From NCBI GenBank assembly GCA_021029095.1, contig JAJOHG010000351.1, positions 1 through 26,986 on the forward strand: DNA of 26,986 bases, in the 5' to 3' direction. A model generated the notes under the pieces. It was not told the origin of the DNA. It saw only the letters and a list, made by a program, of their open reading frames with translations, and did no database searches. Shown in pieces: positions 19,441-26,986 of the stretch (positions are counted from its first letter, which is position 1; every line of letters starts with the position of its first letter). Origin of the DNA: Phellopilus nigrolimitatus (taxonomy: Eukaryota > Basidiomycota > Agaricomycetes > Hymenochaetales > Hymenochaetaceae). Both the position numbers and the translations under genes were made by a program.

Positions 19441-21224
19441 ATGTCCAGCTCTGATGTGATTGGTGTGGTCGTTATCGCCCGACACGGCGACCGCCAGGGA
19501 TTTTACCAGGACCCGCTCACCTACTCGGCGTCGCAGACGGCGATTACGCCGCTCGGAAATGTACTTCGGTCGCGCCTCTGTTGTGATTCGAGACTGACCA
19601 CTGCCGGGCTGTCCTAGGTCCAAGAGTTTCAGCTCGGCCAGCTGCTGCGCTCGATGTACCTCGAGAGCAACTCGTCGGAGCTCGTCCAGGGCGTGAGTAC
19701 GGGCCTGTTCAACCCGCTGCAGGTGTTGGTGCGCGCGGACTCGGGCGACGAGGGCGGTGTCATCTTCGACTCGGCTGTTTCTGTCGTGCAGGGCCTATGG
19801 CCCGCGACCACCAGTTACAACACGACGTTGGCGAACGGGACTACAATTGTCGCGCCACTCGGAGGGTACCAGTACATCCCGAGTGAGTATAGATATATCG
19901 AATACGGAGGGAAAGGGTACTCAGTTTCCTGCAGTTGAGAGTGTTGAGCCAGACGAAGATGTTTCACTCGAGGGATACGCAGATTGCAACGTATGTTCGC
20001 ACATTTCTTCCCTTTTGCTAGTCCTGATTTACTTTTTCAGACTTTCAATGATGCCACAGCGGCATTCTACAACTCGACTCTCTTCAAGCAGGTCGCCGCG
20101 GAGAGCCAGAACTTCCTCCAGTCGCTGTCCCCGTTCCTCGGTGGACGTCCCGTCACTCTGCAAAACATGGTATGTTTCCAAACCCGCCATGCCCTTCTCC
20201 CATACTGACCACGTAGTTTAAAAACAGTTTAATGTAGGAACATTTGGTCTGTCATACGCGAAATGCAAGCTCACCTTCTGCGCGCTGTAGATTTTCGATT
20301 TCATGAACGTGCAGTCGATCCACAACGAGACCTTCGCAAACAGCCTGCCTACAGGGTACCTCGCCCAAGCTCGTACGCTTGCGAGCTTCCACGAGTACGG
20401 CGTCTTCACCTCGCCTCAAGTCGATGGCATTGGAAACAGTGCGTTCAACGTCTGTCAGTATTGTTCATCTTTTGAGAAAAGACATCGGCAGTTGCTGGAC
20501 GTGCGATGCTCCCGTCAATAATCAACGGCATGGATCGCATTGTGAACGCGTCTGATCCATTGACGTTCGTCTTCGAGGCGATCAGTTACAAGCCGTTCCT
20601 CTCGTTGTTCAACATGACTGGGGTCGCAGAAACCTATCCGCAGCTCGCCAACCTCGGTATGTGTCCAAAAAATTCATTCATTGCAAACATCGTCTGAGAG
20701 CGCGCGCAGTCGACTACGCCTCCTCCGCCGTCTTCGAGCTGCGCAACAGCACGACGCCGGGCGACCCGCTGGTGCGCATGGTCTTCCGGAACGGCACCAG
20801 CGCCGGCGCCGCGTTCAACACGTACAACATGTTCGGGCAGCCCGGCGACGTGCCGCTCTCGCTCTTCAAGTCGAAGCTGCAGTTCGCCGCGGTCAACTCG
20901 ACGGCGGAGTGGTGCGTGGTGTGCAGCAACAATGCGGACAGGGGCTGCGGGACGTGCAACAGCCCCGTGCTTGCGGCCGCGGCGGCCTCCGCGGAGGCGG
21001 GCCACCATCACGCGCTGAGCCCCGCCGCGGCGGGCGTCGTTGGCGCCGCCGTCACGGTCGCGGCGTTCCTCATCGCGCTAGGCTCGCTTATGGCCCTTGG
21101 CTTGCTGTCGGTCGGTCGGAAGGCGAGGAAGGGAATGCATGGAGCCCGAGTGAGCATTTCCGCAGCTTCGATCACACCAGCTATCGCTGACCATCGTTTA
21201 TCCCTCAAAGACCGCTTCAGATGA
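19441..21224 (+). CDS. Membrane-anchored histidine phosphatase family protein (branch 2, acid phosphatase-like)
   Basis: Eight exons: 19441-19560, 19618-19882, 19935-19990, 20041-20169, 20228-20233, 20291-20438, 20492-20656 and 20710-21224, 1404 nt, 467 aa. The N-terminus gives VVVIARHGDRQGFYQDP: R14-H15-G16 is the histidine-phosphatase signature, with His15 the expected phosphorylated residue. Other family blocks are QVLVRADSGDEGG, GGYQYIP-VESVEPDEDVSLEG and FHEYGVFTSPQVDG. The HD proton-donor motif of classical acid phosphatases is not seen; the aligned stretch reads ISYKPFLSLFNMTGV. Many Asn-x-Ser/Thr sites suggest an extracytoplasmic domain. WCVVC-x7-CGTC (365-379) leads to one membrane helix (about 406-431) and a basic tail. 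No signal peptide is visible. The substrate is unknown. The last exon is unsplit, unlike the paralogue, which has an intron at 18305-18360. Confidence 0.87.
20228..20233 (+). other. 6-nt microexon (Phe-Asn) of the second phosphatase-like gene
   Basis: TTTAAT lies between a 58-nt intron ending AACAG and a 57-nt intron starting GTAGGA and ending GTAG. It joins LQNM to IFDFMN. The position and phase match the Trp-Asn microexon of the upstream paralogue. Confidence 0.72.
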
Positions 21225-21338
21225 GAAACTCCACCACGACCTCGACGGCCGGTCGAGCACGAAGTCCTGAAAATGACGTGCGACTGTAGCCTCGCTGTTT
21301 GATTATCAAAATGTATTCCTATGTGTGTGTGGCGCTAG

Positions 21339-21956
21339 TTACGGGTGTTCTGCTTTTATAATTTGGGTTTCCATGGAGTATAAATGAATGTATGTGTGCG
21401 TTTTCTGGAGGGATCCTGCCACTCTAGGCTCGTGAATAGGTGCCATGGCGGTACGTAGAAAAAGGGATCCGAGTGAAGGAAAGTACTTCCACAGGCGCAT
21501 GAAGTCATTGGGTCCGTTGACCATGGACCATGCGTAATCTGGCTTGGGGACGCTTTTAATTTCCCATTTCCCTAGAAATTGGCTCGGGAGCTGTCCTATG
21601 TGGTCTGGGTTCTACCCATTCATTTCTGCGCAGCGCTTGGAGAAAGCGTCCAGATCGCGCTCTCTGCGCCGCTTTCGCCATTTCTTTTCCGCAATAACAG
21701 GATTCGCATCAGTGTCGAGGCACGCCGCCTCTTTTTGCAACGTGATTCTGCCTTCTTGCTCTCATGCGCCGGTTCTTTCTGTAAGCATCAGCCTCATATG
21801 AGCTGCGTCGCGCGAGGCCAATCCAATGTCCGCGGTATCCTTGGACCCTAAATGTCTACATACGATGTCACTGCAAAGAAGAGTCTTCTTTATAATGAGA
21901 AATGCTTTGTATCTCCGGATCAGGCAGGAGGGTGTCCTTTCCTGGCTGATGATCAC
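21339..21956 (-). pseudogene. Unidentified decayed protein frame with two in-frame stops
   Basis: A single minus-strand frame spans about 206 codons, broken only by TGA at 21764-21762 and TAG at 21614-21612. The pieces read like protein: DTADIGLASRDAAHMRLML; then TLQKEAACLDTDANPVIAEK and a basic run WRKRRRERDLDAF; then LPSQFLGKWEIKSVPKPDY and VNGPNDFMRLWKYFPSLG. Both stops can be explained by one transition from a sense codon (CGA, or TGG/CAG). I do not recognise the family. The upstream end is uncertain: an intron acceptor or the true start may lie near 21850, and the first 35 codons are unconvincing. Alternatively it could be a chance open frame, but roughly ten stops would be expected in a random stretch this long. 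Confidence 0.42.
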
Positions 21957-22182
21957 GTGGGACGAGGCGGCTGAATACCTTCCGATTCACCGGCCAGTAG
22001 GTTTATTGTTTATCCTATGCTCATGAACGGCGAATAGATTGCATCAAGCTCGAGGCTTTTTAAAGCGCTCAGGGGTGCTTAAATTATCGAGCACTGCTTC
22101 TATCGCGTGAATGACACAAGTACTGTACAAGCTCAAATGTTACCAAGTCTCGTCTTATAATAGTGATTCATCTCCGCTTCAT

Positions 22183-24060
22183 TCAATATGCGAGTCCCAT
22201 GGCCTTCCGAGCCGTTTCTCCAATAACATCTGTCTCCCGACCCGTACCAATGAAGTTGTCCTCGCCTGCACCCTTAGGAAAGTCTGGCGGAGGAATGCCC
22301 TTGAGAAAACTCTCTTTCTGACGTTCTATGTACGCGAGGTTCTGCGGCGTGAGTGGGACAGCAGGAATATACATCACTGCTCATCACGATCGTGAAAGTT
22401 TTCGGAGCACATAGAAAAGGAATCAGATAGATGGTGCCGAGAAAAAAAGATCGAAGTGCTTACCAGCAGAGTCATCATTTCCGGTGTGCTCCTGTTCGAC
22501 GCTGTGCACAACGTCGCAGTGCCAAAATATCATATCACCTGGTCGTACTAGCGGAACAGATGTCATGCTCTCCGAGAGACGGAGATGTGGATGGCTTTGG
22601 GGCGTAAGCCGCGGACCGAAGAAGCCGCCGTCACGCTCGAAGATACCGGGAAAATCGGGCGTGGAGATATCTAGCAATTATTTTGTATTCAAATCATATA
22701 AGAGATCAAATTACATTGGGCATTTGCATTTTTTTCAGCAATCGTAAGAGCGAAAAGGATGCAAGAACGCACCAAATTCCCAGTTCTGCTGGTCAAGGGG
22801 GTCGTCAGATACCAGTTTCTTCTTCAAGTGGAAGAAAGGCCGGAGGATAAGATATGCGTTCGAGAGGGTTACATCTGGAAAAACTTTGAGGGTTCCTTGC
22901 GTCGGTGCTGTTTCGCTATGATGGTAACACGACAACATGATATGTGCACTCAGTTATTGTTCAGGCCCGGAATTGCATTTGAGGCATACCTCAGAGAAAT
23001 CCAGCCTTGAAAAGTCCTGAACACACTAGCCTGGAATTTGTAGGATGTCAACATCAGAATAAATTCGGTCACAAGTATTAGTTGTAATGTAACACACTTG
23101 ACCTGGACGCCCGTACAGCGAAATCTTAGCGTTCAGTCTCCCCGCAAGATCGTAAGGATCGTGCTTTCTCCCATTCGCCATTCAAAATGTCATTATAACA
23201 CGATCGAAAATTTGCGTCTTCCTATTATATCATGGCCTCAACTGAATTATATTATTATGTGAAATGAGTAGTTAGTTACCCATCTTTCGATCCCTCCACC
23301 ATCTATATGAGGAGGGTGCGTGTTCCACTGGACTCCAGGGTGCCTGATCCTGAAGCGATCTGCGTACACCAACGGCGTAGAGAGCTCAACATCTTTCAGG
23401 AGGTCCACAGAGGTGACCTGGTCGCTCTTTGGAGGCGTTCCGATATGATACAGGTTGTTCAACCAGCCAATCAGACTAAGGACATTAGGGTGAGCGCGAG
23501 CTTGAACCTGAGGTCTCGTCCAACTGTACATATGAGCGATTCTATTCCAACTAAGCGTCCACCGATAAAGCGAAAGACTTACTAGAGTTGGAAGAACTGC
23601 TTGTCGTCTTCCGGGAAACCTAAGAAGCACAGTGAGTTGCCTGGGTTTACCATAAAAATATGTTTGGCTCAGACCTTCAACAGGGTTCGTCTTTACGAAC
23701 GCCGTCAATTCGTCCCGCCAAGCAGTAGCTTGCCCACTGTCTACAACGTTCTTGACCAAGACCGCACCTCGTCTTTTAATATCCTTGAATTTATCAGGGC
23801 TCAGATTTTGAAGTTCCGAGAATTCAACTTGGGGAATGATCTTTTGGACAAACATGTGGTCAGTCCTATCTATAAGTTCTGGTTATCTCAATGTAGTTGC
23901 GTACATTGGACCCTTCTTTCTTCGTCTCCTCTACTGAAGATTTCAGCTGGGCTAGCAAATCGTTCCACGCGTTTTGGAGGCGGTCCCTGTCCTTCACAAG
24001 TTCTGTTTTCAAATCAATAAAGCGGGGTGGAAGAGTTGAGTGCTCGTCTGCTTGTCCCAT
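22183..24060 (-). pseudogene. DUF1479 (2OG-oxygenase-like) gene with one frameshift
   Basis: Exons 24060-23905, 23840-23675, 23619-23583, 23523-23280, 23221-23098, 23030-22990, 22915-22773, 22670-22464 and 22376-22183 total 1312 nt, one base too many; the intended protein is about 436 aa. Family blocks are LPPRFIDLKTEL, RRGAVLVKNVVD, FPEDDKQFFQLYWTRPQ, ARAHPNVLSL, HIDGGGIERW, ASVFRTFQGWISLS, GTLKVFPDVTLSNAYLILRP and RPGDMIFWHCDVVHSVEQEH. HxD (192/194) and the later His fit the metal ligands of a cupin/2OG-oxygenase fold; members are of unknown function in fungi. The break lies at about 23160-23170, where NGEWEK should run into HDPYDLAGRLNAKI but one extra base intervenes. All nine exons otherwise join with proper splice sites, so the loss is recent or a sequence error. 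The ATG at 24093 is an alternative start. Confidence 0.75.
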
Positions 24061-24111
24061 GGTTGAGTTCTTGTCAAAGGCGATAAGCAGCACGAAGCTT
24101 CCCCGAGAGAT

Positions 24112-24119
24112 CTTATATA
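24112..24119 (-). promoter_or_regulatory. TATA box of the DUF1479 gene
   Basis: On the minus strand TATATAAG lies about 52 nt upstream of the chosen ATG at 24060. This supports that start over 24093, which would leave under 20 nt. Confidence 0.4.
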
Positions 24120-24120
24120 T

Positions 24121-25092
24121 TCACAGCGCGGCTACTGACGGTGTCCTTTATTTTTAATCCAAAGGAAGCGACGCCATAACGAGCCAAAGAGAGCCACGGT
24201 AGTCAGTCAGGATAAGGTCAGGAGGACAATTGGCTTCGAAAGTATAGAATGGGATATCGCAAAGCACTGTCTGGCTTAGTCTTCCTTTCTGGTAAGGAAA
24301 GGCGCAAGACTAATTACCAGTTTACCAGACCCTTTTCCGAGGATGCCCGCGAAGCAGCTTGGTTTTCAACAGAGATTTGCCGACGGAGCTTGAATTATTG
24401 ATGGGGCCGGCGTGCCGATAAGATACACGAAGAGAACTCACGCGTCCCTGGCACATTACTCATGCTGATTTCTAACCTTGCTCTCGATTATGTACACTAA
24501 AGACCGTTTCGAAGATTAAGTTTGTACGACAACCCCTAGCGCGAGGTTTTTGAAAGGCCGAGGAGTCACGGAAGGGCAACGTCAACGACTGCAAGTTCGT
24601 GCTGTGACAGCGATGGCGATGAGCACTGCAGCTTCAGCCTTCTGGGATACCACACCACTTACATCCGACCTTATTATTTCGCACGGTGCAATTCGCTGCA
24701 GAACTCTCCTGGGTTAATCGACAGCCACCAATCCCTACGCATTATATGTACGTTTACGTGACAGAGATTCATCTTCTACAATTTTTTCCCCTCACAGACG
24801 CACTGTGCTCTTATCCACATCACTTTCTGTTGAGAAGTATAGCTCATGTGTACGAGATTGGTTTGACCGTGTTCGGCGGGAGTCGAGGTTCGGATAGTTT
24901 CCGTACCTTGGAAATGTCCTCGTTGGCTTCGTCAGCGTCACGAAAACGAAGATCCACTTTCAATCCAAATCATTGATCGCCATACGTAGCATACGTACTG
25001 TACATGTACATCGCCGATTCGCCGTCGATCCTTATTACATAAAGCCAGGGGTACGTACATACTGGCCAACTCGTTATTTTTCCCCCGTTTGT
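24121..25092. other. Intergenic region, no recognisable gene
   Basis: Almost 1 kb between the DUF1479 promoter and the aldo-keto reductase 3' end. The frame at 24686-24976 (+) has no motif. Nothing else was recognised. Confidence 0.4.
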
Positions 25093-26385
25093 TCATTCGC
25101 CCTTCCACTCCGCGAGCGGGATGCTGTCGCCCTTGACGGTTTGCATGCCCGCCTCCGCGTAACGCTCGCCCTGCACGTCCGCGGCCTCGCTGAGCGCGCG
25201 GACGGCCTTGACGTCCTCGGGCGCGAGCCGCAGCTCCGCGCCGCCCGCGTTCTCCTCGACACGCTCGATGGTGCGAGAGCCGGGGATCGGGACGACTGGG
25301 TCAGCAAACGTTGTTAGTACCTCAAGACGAGGACGAGGTGCAAGGAAAGGGGTGCGTACAGCTGTCGTGCTCGGCGAGAATCCACGCGAGCGTGACCTGG
25401 CTGGGCGTCGCGTGTACTTGTCGCGATGGCCTTGAGCTTGTCCGACAGCGCGAGATTCTTCGGGAAGTTCTCCTCTGAGAAGCGCGGCAGGTGGAGGCGG
25501 AAGTCGTCCGCGCCAAAGTCTGCGCGCGAGCGGTAGCTAAAAAGCGCAGAATGAACAGCCGAATCGATACACGCAATATTTGTCCCTTACCGCCCAGAGA
25601 CGAGTCCGCGTCCGAGCGGGCTGTACGCGACGACCGAGACGCCCTCGTCCTTCGCGGCCTGCGCAAAGCCGCTCTTCTCGACGTGCAGGCTGTACGGGCT
25701 GAACTCCATCTGCGCGGCGACGACGCGCGCGCCGACGCCCTTAACCGCGCGCGCGCGGCGGAGCGTCTCCACGCTGCACTCGCTGAGGCCGATCCACTTC
25801 ACGACGCCGGCCTCGACGGGCACGCGCAGCGCCTCGAGGACGGCCTCGATCGGCACGGCGGGGGTCGACGCGGTGCTGGTAGTAGAGGTCGATGTAGTCC
25901 GTGCCGAGGCGCGCGAGCGAGCGCTGCAGCGCGCGCGCGACGTAACGACGGCGTCGAGTTGGCCTTGAAGAGCTCGCCCTCCGGGTCCCACGCGCCGAAC
26001 TTGGTCGCGAGGAAGATCTCGGAGCGCCGGCCGGTGTCGGCGAACCACTTCCCGAGCGTCAGCTCGGCTGCGTATGGGTGAGCACGCGCGCCTATTCGCG
26101 CGAAGTCAGGAAAGGACGCGTACTGGTGCCGTAGATGTCCGCGCAAGTCCCAGACGTCCACCCCCCCTGTCGTCAGCGTATGTGAGGGCCTTGTAAGCGG
26201 CCTCGTCGTCGGTCTTGCCATAGAACGAGCCGATGCCTGCGCTCATTTATTTGGTTTAGCAATCCCGTAATAATCGCGATGTATTGGAGAGACGTAAACC
26301 ATTGTGCCGAGCCCGATGGCGCTGACCAAAGGCCCATTTGCCAACCGAGGCGACGAGTAGGTATCTTGTTCAGTGTGGTAGACAT
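25093..26385 (-). pseudogene. Aldo-keto reductase gene broken by about eight single-base indels
   Basis: Family blocks occur in the right order but in shifting frames: [169 protein letters not shown], ending PLAEWKGE. The catalytic Asp, Tyr, Lys and His can be seen (WD, DIYG, ATKFG, YYQH). Such enzymes are cytosolic NADPH-dependent carbonyl reductases. Introns at 26299-26237, 26123-26068, 25590-25537 and 25359-25296 have sound sites apart from a missing G at the first donor. Shifts lie near 26340, 26300, 26161-26167 (C7), 26145, 25944, 25860-25864 (G5), 25423 and 25414. Whether these are mutations or sequencing errors cannot be told here. Confidence 0.78.
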
Positions 26386-26422
26386 GGTAGTATTAATCTG
26401 GGATTGGGGTGTGGGGAGGGAT

Positions 26423-26430
26423 GTCTTATA
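26423..26430 (-). promoter_or_regulatory. TATA box of the aldo-keto reductase
   Basis: TATAAGAC on the minus strand, about 40 nt upstream of the ATG at 26385. Confidence 0.35.
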
Positions 26431-26986
26431 TCGAAAGCACGGAGTCTGTACATGTGCCGCCGTAACGCGTAATTCCTTTCGGAGTGACGTCAGCATAGAC
26501 GCGCACTGGCGCGATAGAGTCCGCTAATCCGAGAAAGAATATTCTGGACTCGATGATCGTTCAATTTAGAATGCTTCATTACGTAAGTAAGTAGAAAGTT
26601 TTTTCAACTTACTTACAGGTATAAAAAAAAGAGGGTTAAAGAAGTTGACTGTTGCGCCTGCAGCACAGCAGCACGATCCCGGCTTGCCGTCACAGGGTGC
26701 ACCTACACCGCGATACACGGTGGAGGACTTATTCTCTGTGCAGACAAAAATGATGACGGGACTCAGGTAGTCGGTTATATTTGTAATTCACAATGTCACC
26801 GAACACCAACTCCACCTTGTCATGTGCAACCCAGCGCCCAGCGCCTATGCATCCTCCTCTCTTTCGAAATGTGGGCGAAATTTAACAGCAGTCACGCTCA
26901 TACGCAGCTCGTGCGCCGGTAATTCAGAATCATAAGCGCTCAAGCTAATTGAATATTTATGCAGTCATAAGCAGTTCAAGGTATCC
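26431..26986. other. Right end of window, no recognisable gene
   Basis: About 0.55 kb upstream of the aldo-keto reductase. The longest frame is short and has no motif. It contains the hairpin at 26583-26616. Confidence 0.4.
26583..26616. repeat. Short near-perfect hairpin
   Basis: GTAAGTAAGTAGAAA at 26583-26597 and its inverted partner at 26602-26616 pair over 15 bp with one mismatch around a 4-nt loop. The position is intergenic, with an A-rich run just after. It may be the core of a tiny foldback element; the role is unknown. Confidence 0.65.

Noticed and set aside
24686..24976. 96-codon plus-strand frame
   Set aside because: No motif or promoter context; isolated in noncoding sequence.

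Overview
The window is nuclear DNA of a basidiomycete fungus, most likely an Agaricomycete. The genes are split by many short introns (mostly 48-75 nt, GT..AG, two GC..AG). The gene families also fit: F-box proteins with Agaricomycete-style sequence, a CFEM GPI-anchored protein, paired branch-2 histidine phosphatases, a DUF1479 protein, and the housekeeping proteins pinin and SRP72. I rebuilt exon structures by eye from frame continuity, splice signals and family motifs. For the seven intact genes the summed exon lengths are exact multiples of three.

Layout, left to right. 35-1290 (-): F-box gene with a one-base frameshift. 2437-4776 (+): FAD-dependent aromatic-ring monooxygenase of the phenol 2-monooxygenase type, 10 exons, 601 aa. 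6035-9150 (-): 873-aa F-box protein with a Cys-rich segment. 9482-10337 (-): 246-aa GPI-anchored CFEM protein. 11056-12265: relics of a Zn2Cys6 regulator and an F-box gene, ending in a 179-bp foldback (MITE-like) element. 13436-13508 (+): tRNA-Asp(GTC). 13729-14818 (-) and 15054-16186 (+): pinin and SRP72, divergent from a 235-bp shared promoter; SRP72 looks internally shortened. 16806-18681 and 19441-21224 (+): tandem membrane-anchored histidine-phosphatase-like genes. 21339-21956 (-): unidentified decayed frame. 22183-24060 (-): DUF1479 gene with one frameshift. 25093-26385 (-): aldo-keto reductase broken by about eight single-base indels.

The most interesting part is the tandem phosphatase pair. 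The first seven exons have identical lengths in both copies, including a 6-nt microexon encoding Trp-Asn or Phe-Asn. The downstream copy keeps the RHGDR signature, while the upstream copy has LYGDR and has therefore lost the catalytic Arg-His. In both, the place where the HD proton donor is expected reads S-Y-K-P. Both end in a CxxC-x7-CxxC motif followed by one membrane helix.

The middle of the window (2.4-21.2 kb) holds the intact genes; both flanks hold disrupted ones. Without reads I cannot separate true decay from consensus errors, although two of the aldo-keto reductase indels lie in homopolymers. No CRISPR array, rRNA, bacterial element or virus was seen.
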